64,000 bases of DNA from contig CAYVVT010000016.1 in NCBI GenBank assembly GCA_964454335.1, positions 3,239 to 67,238 on the forward strand. The letters are read 5' to 3'. Of this stretch, positions 54,963 through 63,189 are shown piece by piece (positions within the stretch are counted from its first letter, which is position 1; every line of letters begins with the position of its first letter). This DNA is from CAYVVT01 sp964454335 (GTDB taxonomy: Bacteria; Fidelibacterota; UBA8477; JABMPR01). The notes beneath the pieces were generated by a model. It had not been told where the DNA came from. It saw only the letters and a program-made list of their open reading frames with translations, and searched no databases. Both the position numbers and the translations under genes were made by a program.

Positions 54963-55259
54963 ATGGAAATTGGAAAGCATTTGCGTCAAGTCCGAGAGAG
55001 TCACGGTCTCATGCAGAAACAACTGGCGGAACGCGCCGGACTTGACCGGAGCTACGTCAGTAAACTTGAGAGAGGTCTGGTAGATCCGACATTCAACACG
55101 TTGCAGAAAATCGCCAAAGCTTATAACCTTACCATAGGCAATCTTTTGAACTACGGTTTGCAGGATCGTTTCACGCTTGACCTGGACGCTGCAGTGGATG
55201 CACTACGAACCCTGCGCTATAACATGGTAAGGGTAGAGATCACTGTCAAACCACTCTAA
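54963..55259 (+). CDS. XRE-family HTH transcriptional regulator
   Basis: 98 residues. Cro/CI-type helix-turn-helix at about 5-60 (LRQVRESHGLMQKQLAERAGLDRSYVSKLERG, DPTFNTLQKIAKAYNL), then about 35 residues (DLDAAVDALRTLRYNMVRVEITVKPL) that may dimerise. SD TTGAGGAG before ATG. It stands alone between divergent pcm and a tRNA, with an inverted repeat upstream and another downstream, so autoregulation is likely. The target is unknown. Confidence 0.9.
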   Translation: MEIGKHLRQVRESHGLMQKQLAERAGLDRSYVSKLERGLVDPTFNTLQKIAKAYNLTIGNLLNYGLQDRFTLDLDAAVDALRTLRYNMVRVEITVKPL

Positions 55260-55263
55260 GAGG

Positions 55264-55305
55264 AATCATTTGCCAGCAGGTCACCGGAGGTGATGAAAAA
55301 TGATT
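55264..55305. other. Nested inverted repeats after the XRE gene
   Basis: AATCATTT / AAATGATT (55264-55271, 55298-55305) enclose TCACC-GGA-GGTGA (55281-55293). The structure follows the XRE stop by 4 nt. It has no T-run, so it may be an operator or a 3' stem rather than a normal terminator. Its last two bases are the first two of the tRNA promoter -35. Confidence 0.4.
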
Positions 55306-55332
55306 TGCCACCCGCTTATGACGATTTATATT
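55305..55332 (+). promoter_or_regulatory. Promoter for tRNA-Gly
   Basis: -35 TTGCCA, 16-nt spacer, -10 TATATT; the tRNA begins 53 nt past the -10. Confidence 0.55.
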
Positions 55333-55384
55333 CAGCCCGCTTTTTGGTGATGACTGCCTGTAACGCGTCACCTGACAAGAGAAT

Positions 55385-55457
55385 GCGAGAGTAGCTCAGT
55401 TGGTAGAGCCTCACGTTGCCAACGTGATTGTCGCCGGTTCGAGTCCGGTCTCTCGCT
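55385..55457 (+). tRNA. tRNA-Gly (GCC)
   Basis: 73 nt. Acceptor GCGAGAG/CTCTCGC, D-arm GCTC...GAGC with GG in the loop, anticodon arm TCACG-TTGCCAA-CGTGA with anticodon GCC, T-arm GCCGG-TTCGAGT-CCGGT, discriminator T. CCA is not encoded. All stems pair. A terminator follows within 7 nt. Confidence 0.95.
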
Positions 55458-55560
55458 CACCCCAAACCCCTTGATCCTTGAGGGGTTTTCTTTTTGCTCT
55501 CGATACCGATAGGACGCTGATGAACGCGGATGTCCGCGGAATAGGAATAGCAACCATCAA
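55449..55560 (+). repeat. Direct repeat copy 1 (tRNA 3' end, terminator, hairpin)
   Basis: 112 bp. It starts in the last 9 nt of tRNA-Gly, includes the terminator and a short GCGG-ATGT-CCGC hairpin at 55526-55537, and is repeated 195 bp downstream with four mismatches. Confidence 0.9.
55464..55495 (+). terminator. Terminator of tRNA-Gly
   Basis: AAACCCCT / AGGGGTTT stem followed by TTTTCTTTTT. Confidence 0.9.
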
Positions 55561-55643
55561 AAGAGCTTCTTTCTGAAAACAGTTCGAGGAAGGCCTGTCA
55601 CGCCGAAGCCAGACCAGCTGTGCTGGGATCAGGCGAAGGCGGA

Positions 55644-55755
55644 TCTCTCGCTCACCCCAAACCCCTTGATCCTTGAGGGGTTTTCTTTTTGCTCTCGATA
55701 CCAGTAGGACGCTGATGAACGCGGATGTCCGCGGAATAGAAATAGCAAACATCAA
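55644..55755 (+). repeat. Direct repeat copy 2
   Basis: Second copy of the 112-bp element, again beginning with the tRNA acceptor 3' strand and carrying a second full terminator (55659-55690). The rest of a tRNA is absent. Between the copies (55561-55643) there is 83 bp with no gene. Confidence 0.9.
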
Positions 55756-55814
55756 TTGAACTGGTCGCATAATGGGCTTCGAGGTGAAACAGTCGCTTCG
55801 AGGCCGGGTCATAC

Positions 55815-55843
55815 AAATAAAAAGCCCCCGGATCCGGGGGCTT
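55815..55843 (-). terminator. Terminator of the selenoprotein candidate
   Basis: A 22-bp perfect palindrome, AAGCCCCCGGA followed by TCCGGGGGCTT, 21 nt past the stop on the minus strand and followed there by TTTATTTG. Confidence 0.9.
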
Positions 55844-55863
55844 GCAAAGTTATCGGAGGGTGA

Positions 55864-56997
55864 TCAGCGCTTTGGTGTTGGCTGTGGTGTAACGAAGGCC
55901 GCTACCAGTGGTTCGATCTCAGGATCATCAGCGATCTTCTCGTCCAGAGCCAGGGCTTCAAAGTAAAAACCATTCCCCAGTTTCGTCATGGCCTCCAGAT
56001 TGTTCTTCTGCTCATTCCGAAGCCTCTGGATCAGAACAAGTCTGGCTGAATCCGCCTGGTAGAATTCTTCCAGGGATACGCCCTCCGGAACTTCCTTTGC
56101 CAGGCTTTTGAGGCGGTTCTCAGTGAACCTGATACGGGAACGCTGGCGACTGACATCCTGCATGCCCCCTACTTCCTCAGGTTTGGAGATATGGAGAATG
56201 CCTGCATACTTGCCGCGGTTGCCATTCCTGATGATGACCGTATTCTCGATTTTCTGTGGGGTCCGGTTCACCCGGGCGGTATGAGAGCGGATCAGAAAAT
56301 CAACCCCGGCAACCTCATTTGCGAGTCGAGTCTCATAGAGGTCGTTCACATTTGCCAGCAGTATCACCATATCGACCCGGGAGCTGATCCGGTCCACTTC
56401 CTTCCTGGCAGCGACCACCGGATCCGAGAAGATGAACTCCTTCTGGCGGCCATCCCCGTTGGTCACACCAACAATTCCGAGGGTCAGATCCGGTGTTTCC
56501 AGGATGACGGATCTCTGGAATAGAGTATCTTTGGTGGTTGCATCCAGAATATTGGCGGATACAAAGGGATATTCGGCCAACTGTTCCAGTTTCTTTATGT
56601 ATTCCTTGCCGTAGGCCAGGTCATTCACGCCAACATTGAATGCCTTGCAATCCATGGCACCGTAGGTTTTTACGATGATCTCGGCAATCGCCTGTTTCTT
56701 CTGCTGATTGGCCCGATCCGGGTAAGGGGTATTGAAGAATGCATCACCGGCGTCAATGAAATAGGTAGGAGATTTCTCTGCTTGTTCCTTGATGATCGTT
56801 GTCTTCCTGGCGAGACCGCCAAGTGGCCGGGACTTTCACCCACAGGGTCCTACTTCACCGTTGTTATTGGTGGCCAGAATGAGTGTGAACTCGTAGGGGG
56901 TTGGATTCGTTGCCTCTGCCCGTGAGCATGCCGACCAGGTGGCCAGGATGGCCAGCAGGATCAGCAAGGTCGTTAGTCTTAGCGTGATGCGTTGCAA
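55864..56997 (-). CDS. Metallophosphoesterase-like lipoprotein, candidate selenoprotein (in-frame TGA = Sec54)
   Basis: 377 residues if the TGA at 56836-56838 is read as selenocysteine; otherwise only the part from ATG 56655 would be called. TTG start 56997 with SD AAGGA. Signal peptide with lipobox TWSA-C24. Then FTLILATNNNGEVGPCG-U54-KSRPLGGLARK, matching the EPCGC...GGLARR element that I recall from 5'-nucleotidase-like metallophosphoesterases, with U in place of the second Cys. FIDAGDAFF follows. Most metal ligands of the family are altered: TNNNG for TNDxH, GVND for GNHD/E, RSHTA for GHSH. The frame has no other stop. A SECIS-like hairpin sits at the right distance. A redox role is inferred from C-G-U. 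Confidence 0.8.
56806..56823 (-). promoter_or_regulatory. Bacterial SECIS-like hairpin
   Basis: Minus-strand CTTGGCG-GTCT-CGCCAGG: 7 pairs including one G-T, tetraloop GTCT. Exactly 18 nt separate the TGA from the GGTCT pentamer, as in E. coli fdhF, whose SECIS loop also carries GGUCU. Confidence 0.7.
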
Positions 56998-57015
56998 CGA
57001 TCTATTTCCTTCACA

Positions 57016-58320
57016 TTATGATTTCATTATGGATTCTATCTCTTCGACATCCTTGGGCACACCTGATGTTAAGATCTCGCAACCGTCCTTTGTCACAAGG
57101 ATGTCGTCCTCAATACGGATGCCATTGCCCTTCATCTCCTGAGGGGCATCTGAACGCTGACCGATATACAGGCCAGGTTCAACAGTGAACACCATTCCGG
57201 GTTCAAGTTCACGGTCCTGATCCATCATGCGGTACCTTCCCACGTCGTGGACGTCGAGACCCAGCCAGTGCCCGGTCTTGTGCATGAAGTATGGTTTGTA
57301 TGATTCCTGTTCGATTATCTCTTCATAGCTGCCTTTCACCAGGCCGAGCTCCATCAGACCTTCTACCAGGAGTTTGAGGTCCAACTCATGGAGATCGTGA
57401 ATCCGAGCGCCGGGTTTCACCGCTTCGATCACTGACTTCTGAGCATTGAGCACCACATCATAGATAGCCTTCTGAATGTCTGAGAAGGTCCCGTTTGCTG
57501 GAAAGGTCCGGGTGATGTCAGCAGCGTACATCTCGTATTCCGCTCCTGCGTCGATGAGGACGAGATCACCACCGGCGATCTTCGAGCGATTTGTCGTATA
57601 GTGCAGGACCGTTGCGTTGTCACCCGATCCAACAATGGAGCCATAGGCAACGCCGCTGGCACCTTGCTTGAGGAAATGACCCTCGATGATGGCCTGCAGT
57701 TCATATTCGAACATGCCCGGCTGGACTCCCTGCATGGCCAGAACATGGGCTTCAGCTGAGATCTCTGCCGCCCTGCGCATACGTCCCAATTCATGCTCGG
57801 ATTTGAGCAATCGCATTTCGTGGGTGAACTGTCCCACCAGTTCCAGGGCTATGGGTCCTCCTCCATTCCTCTGGACCTCCCGGCGTGCCTTCCTCAGCAA
57901 GTCCAGCATCCGGTAGTTATGCCATTGATCGTGATTCAGGTTCGTATATACGTTCTCCGTGGTTTTCATGACATTCACTGCCTGGTTATCGAACTCTGCT
58001 ACGTCCAGGACCTGATCGGCCTGGTAGCGTTCCTTTGTTTCGTCAAGATCCAGGCGCCAGCCTGTCCAGACCTCCTTTTCTGGATCCTTGGGCAGGACCA
58101 GCAGCGTGAATGGATTCTCCTTGTCATTGGGATTCAATATACAAGCTGCACCGGGATCGGTATAACCGGTGAGGTAGAAGAAATCTGAGTCCTGTCTGTA
58201 TGGGAATTCTGTATCATGCGTCCGGATTTGCTCAGGTGCACCCTTCAGTATGGCCACGCCATTGCCAAGTTTGTCCAGCACCTGCTGACGCCGTTCTGAA
58301 TATATCTGTTTATCAATCAT
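57016..58320 (-). CDS. pepP: Xaa-Pro aminopeptidase (M24B)
   Basis: Removes an N-terminal residue before proline. 434 residues. N-terminal creatinase-like domain with YRQDSDFFYLTGY, then the pita-bread domain with metal ligands in DAGAEYEMYAADITRTF (two Asp), MHKTGHWLGLDVHD (His), TVEPGLYIG (Glu) and NGIRIEDDILVT (Glu). ATG 58320 with SD TAGGAG; a TTG one codon before is less likely. Confidence 0.95.
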   Translation of the reverse strand: MIDKQIYSERRQQVLDKLGNGVAILKGAPEQIRTHDTEFPYRQDSDFFYLTGYTDPGAACILNPNDKENPFTLLVLPKDPEKEVWTGWRLDLDETKERYQADQVLDVAEFDNQAVNVMKTTENVYTNLNHDQWHNYRMLDLLRKARREVQRNGGGPIALELVGQFTHEMRLLKSEHELGRMRRAAEISAEAHVLAMQGVQPGMFEYELQAIIEGHFLKQGASGVAYGSIVGSGDNATVLHYTTNRSKIAGGDLVLIDAGAEYEMYAADITRTFPANGTFSDIQKAIYDVVLNAQKSVIEAVKPGARIHDLHELDLKLLVEGLMELGLVKGSYEEIIEQESYKPYFMHKTGHWLGLDVHDVGRYRMMDQDRELEPGMVFTVEPGLYIGQRSDAPQEMKGNGIRIEDDILVTKDGCEILTSGVPKDVEEIESIMKS

Positions 58321-58486
58321 CAATATGACTCCTAAATCGAATTTTTAATCTAATACAAGCCAAATCAGTCTTCAAGCGGCTATTCTCATTGGCATGCTCT
58401 TGTGAGTCCTTTAGATTTCACCACCCTGGAAAGGAAATTCAATATTTTTCTAAGAACAAAAGCCCTGGATCAGCATACTAGGATTC

Positions 58487-60430
58487 ATGAGCAATACTAA
58501 ACCATACGGCGTCAACCTTACGAGCTACCAACGCTGGCAAACCCGAGTTGTTTCCATCGGCGACCTGCCATTGGGCGGAGACCACCCCATCCGCGTCCAA
58601 TCCATGACAACCACCGACACGATGGATACGGCTGCAACAGTACAACAATGCAAGGAGCTGTTCGACGCCGGATGTGACTACGTGCGTATCACCGCTCCCA
58701 GCAAGAATGAGGCCCACAACCTGTCCGAGATCCGTCGCGAGCTGCACGCCGGGGGTTACAGGCTCCCGCTCATTGCCGATATCCATTTCACACCCAATGC
58801 AGCCGAAATAGCCGCCGAGATCGTGGAAAAAGTGCGGGTGAATCCCGGCAATTATGCAGACCATAAGAAATTTGAGATCGTTGAATACTCGGATGCTGAT
58901 TATGATGCCGAGATCGAACGCATCGCTGAACGCTTCCTGCCCCTGGTCAGGATCTGTAAGCGCGAAGGTACTGCCATGCGCATCGGTACCAACCACGGCT
59001 CCCTTTCCGATCGTATCATGAGCCGCTACGGTGATACACCCCTGGGTATGGTTGAGTCAGCCCTGGAATTCGTACGAATCTGTGCCGACGAGAACTTTCA
59101 TGATATCGTCCTGTCCATGAAAGCCAGCAATCCACAGGTCATGGTCCAGGCTTACCGTCTCCTGGTAAATCGCATGTTGGCCGAACAGATGAATTATCCC
59201 CTGCATCTGGGTGTAACCGAAGCAGGTGATGGCGAGGATGGCCGCATCAAGTCGGCGGTGGGTATCGGCTCGCTTCTGGAGGACGGTCTGGGTGATACCA
59301 TCCGGGTATCTCTCACCGAAGACCCTGTACATGAGGTACCCGTGGCCAGACTTCTGGTGGACCGCCTGGCCACGCGCAGATCAGAAGAAGTGATCCCGGA
59401 TCTGGATACGATCCCCATGGATCCATTCAACTACCAACGTCGGAACACCAGACCTGTAGCTCAACTTGGCGGCAAAAAAGTTCCCGTCGTCATTGCTTCA
59501 CTCCCAGTTGACCGCTTCCAGAAGCCCGCTGATCTGGATTCCCTGGGCTACAGGTATAATGCTACGACTGACAAGTGGTCGGTGAACGATGCAGCCTGTG
59601 ATTTCATCTACTTTGAAGATCCGATCGTACCTGCGGGGCTACCCGGTTCCCTTTCACTCCTCACCAATTATGAGAATTGGCTTGCCGCTGGTTCCGATTT
59701 CAGGTCCCAGGTATATCCCGTTTTTGATCTGGAAGAATACCGCAACACAGATATGCGTTCACAGCGATGTAATTTCCTGTGTATGGAAGCCACCCGGGTT
59801 CCGGAACTGGATCCTGCCGCATTCAAAAAGAATGACAATCTGGTTCTGATCCTGGAAACAGAAGCAGTCCATCGCCGAGCCGCCTTGCGCAGGGCTTGTT
59901 TCGCACTTCAGGAGGCCGGGATAGAATGGCCCGTGGTTTTCCGGATTCAATCTGCAGATCAACCTCTGGATACACTTAGACTTGAGGCTGCCACGGACAT
60001 TGGATCCTTGCTGCTTGACGGTTTTGGGGACGGCATATGGCTGAACGCACCTGAATTGCCGGCCGAGGACATCAACAGTCTGGCATTCGGCATACTACAG
60101 GCCACGCGTACCCGGATAACGAGAACAGAGTATATTGCCTGCCCATCCTGTGGCCGAACCCTTTTCGACCTCCAGAGTACGACAGAATTGATACGCAGTC
60201 GGACGGAACACCTCAAAGGTGTGAAGATCGGGATCATGGGCTGTATCGTGAACGGACCCGGAGAGATGGCCGATGCTGATTATGGTTATGTGGGTTCCGG
60301 ACCGGGCAAGATCACCCTCTATCGCGGGCAGGAGATCGTGAAGAAGGCAATTGCCAGCACCGAAGCCGTCGATGCCCTCATCGAGCTCATCCGGGAAGAC
60401 GGGCGCTGGGTGGAGGCCGACCAGCTGTAG
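58487..60430 (+). CDS. ispG: 4-hydroxy-3-methylbut-2-enyl diphosphate synthase, long form
   Basis: Isoprenoid MEP-pathway step using a 4Fe-4S cluster. 647 residues against about 370 in E. coli. TIM barrel (PIRVQSMTTTDTMDT, PLIADIHFTPNAAEIAAEIVEKVRVNPGN, RIGTNHGSLSDRIMSRYGDTPLGMVESALE), an insert of about 250 residues (about 290-540), and the cluster domain with YIACPSCGRTLFDLQ and IGIMGCIVNGPGEMADADYG (three Cys, catalytic Glu). The insert form is known in Bacteroidota, Chlamydiae and plants. Preceded by a 166-nt divergent region with pepP. Confidence 0.97.
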   Translation: MSNTKPYGVNLTSYQRWQTRVVSIGDLPLGGDHPIRVQSMTTTDTMDTAATVQQCKELFDAGCDYVRITAPSKNEAHNLSEIRRELHAGGYRLPLIADIHFTPNAAEIAAEIVEKVRVNPGNYADHKKFEIVEYSDADYDAEIERIAERFLPLVRICKREGTAMRIGTNHGSLSDRIMSRYGDTPLGMVESALEFVRICADENFHDIVLSMKASNPQVMVQAYRLLVNRMLAEQMNYPLHLGVTEAGDGEDGRIKSAVGIGSLLEDGLGDTIRVSLTEDPVHEVPVARLLVDRLATRRSEEVIPDLDTIPMDPFNYQRRNTRPVAQLGGKKVPVVIASLPVDRFQKPADLDSLGYRYNATTDKWSVNDAACDFIYFEDPIVPAGLPGSLSLLTNYENWLAAGSDFRSQVYPVFDLEEYRNTDMRSQRCNFLCMEATRVPELDPAAFKKNDNLVLILETEAVHRRAALRRACFALQEAGIEWPVVFRIQSADQPLDTLRLEAATDIGSLLLDGFGDGIWLNAPELPAEDINSLAFGILQATRTRITRTEYIACPSCGRTLFDLQSTTELIRSRTEHLKGVKIGIMGCIVNGPGEMADADYGYVGSGPGKITLYRGQEIVKKAIASTEAVDALIELIREDGRWVEADQL

Positions 60431-60505
60431 GAGCTTTCACACTGGCAGCTTTCCTTCTGTCCGATTACTTTTAGCTTTAATCAAAACTACCGGGGACGGG
60501 TAAAA

Positions 60506-61387
60506 ATGAAACGACGCTACCACCAACAGATTGTCATCTTTGTTGTACTGCTGTTGACCTTTGGCCTGACCATCCCCTGTTTCGGACAGGCGTTGGATAC
60601 TTCGACCCTGGGCAATGATCCTGAGAAGTATGTCGCTTTCGCCCAATCCATCTACTGGCAGGCTCTGAGCCAGGATGAGAAACAGACCTTTCTATTCGCC
60701 TATATAGCCAGTGCCTATGAAGTTCGCAAGATGGCCAATGACATGATCTATGTCGAATCACGCAAGGCTCACAAGTTCAACGAGAAGATCGACTGGCTCT
60801 TCCGGGTCTGGCAGGACCTCCTGGAAATGGAAGACAACGCGGATGGCAGCATCGACGAGTTCATTGGCTGGATCGACCTGTACTATCAGATCGATTTCAA
60901 CAGGACTCTCCCCTTCTATGAAGCGCTGGCATATGCGCATCAGAAGGTCACCGCAGGCGACCGGGCACTGTTGGATCTTTTCTGGGGTAAATATCCAGCT
61001 CCTGAAGGAGAATTGGATTCGAACGCACTTGAGCAACTCAAGATCGAAAGACGGATCGCCACCGCTGAGGCACACAAGTCCCTGGACGCTGCCGGTGAAC
61101 TTGGTGGGACCAGCATCATCGAGGAGTCCGGGAGCACGACCCAGATCATTCTTACCGAGAGCGAGGAACGCCTGGTGGAACTGGCGGTGGAGACTGAATG
61201 CCTGAATAAGAATGACCCGGAGAAACTGAATGACGTCGAGTTCATCGAGGCCCTGGCCAGGGAGCATGGATTCGAGAGTATGGCTGAGTTCAACGTCCTG
61301 TTCGGCAATGCCCAGGACGGCAGTCCACGGTGGGAATACATGAACAAGCTCATTATTGAGAAGGCCTTCGACAAGAACTGCATGTAG
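60506..61387 (+). CDS. Exported protein of unknown function
   Basis: 293 residues, SD CGGGGACGGG. Signal peptide MKRRYHQQIVIFVVLLLTFG to about residue 30 (CFGQ). The mature part is helix-rich and acidic (YVAFAQSIYWQALSQDEKQTFLFAY, AYEVRKMANDMI, FYEALAYAHQKVTAGDRALLDLFW), with an acidic low-complexity turn at DNADGSIDEF. It has few Cys and no catalytic motif. I do not recognise a family. It is alone between ispG and comM, and the frame and composition fit a real gene. Confidence 0.65.
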   Translation: MKRRYHQQIVIFVVLLLTFGLTIPCFGQALDTSTLGNDPEKYVAFAQSIYWQALSQDEKQTFLFAYIASAYEVRKMANDMIYVESRKAHKFNEKIDWLFRVWQDLLEMEDNADGSIDEFIGWIDLYYQIDFNRTLPFYEALAYAHQKVTAGDRALLDLFWGKYPAPEGELDSNALEQLKIERRIATAEAHKSLDAAGELGGTSIIEESGSTTQIILTESEERLVELAVETECLNKNDPEKLNDVEFIEALAREHGFESMAEFNVLFGNAQDGSPRWEYMNKLIIEKAFDKNCM

Positions 61388-61594
61388 CGTTGATCCCAAT
61401 CCTGGCGAGTCGCTCCCAGCTTTTTCTTTTTGACCATTCAGCTATCGATGCTTAAAATTTCCGGGGATTTAATACATCCCATCCGTCGTATCGGCTTACG
61501 CTAACCCATAGCCGGTCCTCCCTTACAGCAGAATAATCACCCTCACCAGAATCGGTGACATTCCCGGTTTCCAATGGTCACCAAAGGAGGACCC
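61388..61594. other. Intergenic region before comM
   Basis: 207 nt without a gene. T-rich stretch CTTTTTCTTTTTG at 61420-61432 but no paired stem before it. No promoter of good quality seen. Confidence 0.4.
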
Positions 61595-63130
61595 ATGCTT
61601 GCCCGAGCTTATAGCAGTTCACTCATTGGCATTGAACCCTACATCGTTCAGGTTGAAGTGAACGTCGAGTATTTTTCATTCCGGTACTACACCGTTGGAT
61701 TACCGGATGCTGCCGTACGTGAAAGCGAAAAACGGGTTATCGCAGCCATCAAGAATTCCGGATTCAAATTCCCTATGCGGCATTACACCATCAACCTGGC
61801 TCCTGCCGACATCCGCAAGGACGGTTCGGCATTCGATCTGGCAATCGCCATGGGGATCCTGGCTGCTCTGGGGGAAGTTGATGCAGAGCAGCTGGCAAAG
61901 TACGTCATGCTGGGGGAATTGAGTCTGGACGGAACGCTGCGCCCCATTCAGGGGGCCCTTCCGGCCTCTGTAGGTGTAAGTGAAGCCGGGATGCATGGAA
62001 TGCTGTTGCCCGCTCAAAACGCAAGGGAGGCGGCTGTCACTGATGATATTGAAGTGATCCCAACAACCTCCCTGACGGATGCTGTGCAGTATCTCAACGG
62101 GGATCTGGAGATCGAAGCCATGGCAGTTGACCAGAAAGCGCTTTTCGAGGATGCACACAATTATCTGGTTGATTTCGCCGAGGTGAAAGGCCAGGCTCAT
62201 GTGAAACGAGCACTGGAGGTTGCTGCCGCTGGAGCCCACAACGTGCTGATGATCGGACCTCCAGGATCCGGGAAGACCATGTTGGCCAAACGTTTCCCTA
62301 CTATCCTGCCTGAATTGACCATCGAGGAAGCATTGGATACGACAAAGATCCACTCCGTGGCCGGTCTGATCAGGCAGGAGGGCATCGTTGCCACCCGGCC
62401 GTTCAGAGCGCCGCATCATACGATCAGCGATGCAGCGCTTGTGGGTGGAGGCAGGATACCGCGACCAGGTGAAGTCAGTCTGGCGCATCATGGCGTGCTG
62501 TTCCTGGATGAACTCCCGGAATTCCAGAAGAATGTGCTGGAAGTGCTGCGTCAACCTCTTGAAAACGCCGAGGTGACCATCTCCCGGGCAGCAGTCTCCC
62601 TCTCCTACCCAGCGAATTTCATGCTCATGGCCGCCATGAATCCCTGCCCATGCGGCTATGCTACGGACCATCGCCATGCCTGCACCTGCACACCACAGAC
62701 GATCGCACGTTACATGGCCAAGATCTCCGGTCCACTCCTGGATCGTATCGACCTGCATATCGAGGTTCCGGCCATTCCATTCGAGGAGCTGTCTTCGAAA
62801 ACTGAGGGTGAATCTTCAACCTCCATCCGGGAACGCATCCAGGCTGCCAGGGATATACAGACAAGCCGCTTCGCTACATACGATGACATGCATGCCAATG
62901 CCGATATGCCGCCGAAGTTGATCCGTCAGATCTGCAAGATCGATCAATCTGCAGCCGATCTGTTGCAGGATGCCATCGTCAATCTCGGTCTGAGTGCCCG
63001 GGCTTATGATCGTATTCTCAAGGTATCTCGTACGGTAGCTGATCTCGAGGGTGAATCCCAGATCAATGACGTCCATGTTTCCGAGGCGATCCAGTACCGC
63101 AGTCTGGATCGAAAGGCCTGGCTGAATTGA
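61595..63130 (+). CDS. comM: Mg-chelatase-like AAA+ protein ComM/YifB
   Basis: 511 residues from ATG 61595, chosen for SD AAAGGAGG. N-terminal Lon-like domain (FRYYTVGLPDAAVRESEKRV, RHYTINLAPADIRKDGSAFDLAIA), AAA domain with Walker A GPPGSGKTMLAKR and Walker B GVLFLDELPEF, then MNPCPCGYATD, a zinc-binding motif with C-x-C-x-n-C-x-C (HACTCTP). In other bacteria ComM promotes branch migration during natural transformation. A ComEA-like gene is 42 kb away, so this is only a loose hint of DNA uptake. Confidence 0.95.
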   Translation: MLARAYSSSLIGIEPYIVQVEVNVEYFSFRYYTVGLPDAAVRESEKRVIAAIKNSGFKFPMRHYTINLAPADIRKDGSAFDLAIAMGILAALGEVDAEQLAKYVMLGELSLDGTLRPIQGALPASVGVSEAGMHGMLLPAQNAREAAVTDDIEVIPTTSLTDAVQYLNGDLEIEAMAVDQKALFEDAHNYLVDFAEVKGQAHVKRALEVAAAGAHNVLMIGPPGSGKTMLAKRFPTILPELTIEEALDTTKIHSVAGLIRQEGIVATRPFRAPHHTISDAALVGGGRIPRPGEVSLAHHGVLFLDELPEFQKNVLEVLRQPLENAEVTISRAAVSLSYPANFMLMAAMNPCPCGYATDHRHACTCTPQTIARYMAKISGPLLDRIDLHIEVPAIPFEELSSKTEGESSTSIRERIQAARDIQTSRFATYDDMHANADMPPKLIRQICKIDQSAADLLQDAIVNLGLSARAYDRILKVSRTVADLEGESQINDVHVSEAIQYRSLDRKAWLN

Positions 63131-63189
63131 AATGGACTACCCTCAAAGTCTGATCCGCATATATTCAGCGCTGTCGCAGGAGGATATAC

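Noticed and set aside
55293..55394. Short plus-strand frame (33 codons) before the tRNA with a GGAGG nearby
   Set aside because: The SD is too close to the ATG, the frame runs into the tRNA, and the region is better explained by the nested inverted repeats and the tRNA promoter.
55449..55755. The direct repeat as ends of a present mobile element
   Set aside because: Only 83 bp lie between the copies and no integrase or other mobility gene is near; at most a scar.
55368..55812. Two minus-strand reading frames (61 and 133 codons) across the tRNA-Gly and the duplicated repeat
   Set aside because: They are translations of the tRNA, terminator and repeats; the internal duplication in the longer one is just the 112-bp DNA repeat. 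No SD or family match.
55864..56655. Gene call starting at the internal ATG 56655
   Set aside because: It would begin in the middle of the phosphoesterase fold, without signal peptide. The family motifs continue upstream in the same frame past a single TGA, so the longer Sec-containing gene is preferred.
61700..62758. Long minus-strand frame (352 codons) opposite comM
   Set aside because: Antisense to a well-supported AAA+ gene; Cys/His-rich composition typical of shadow frames.
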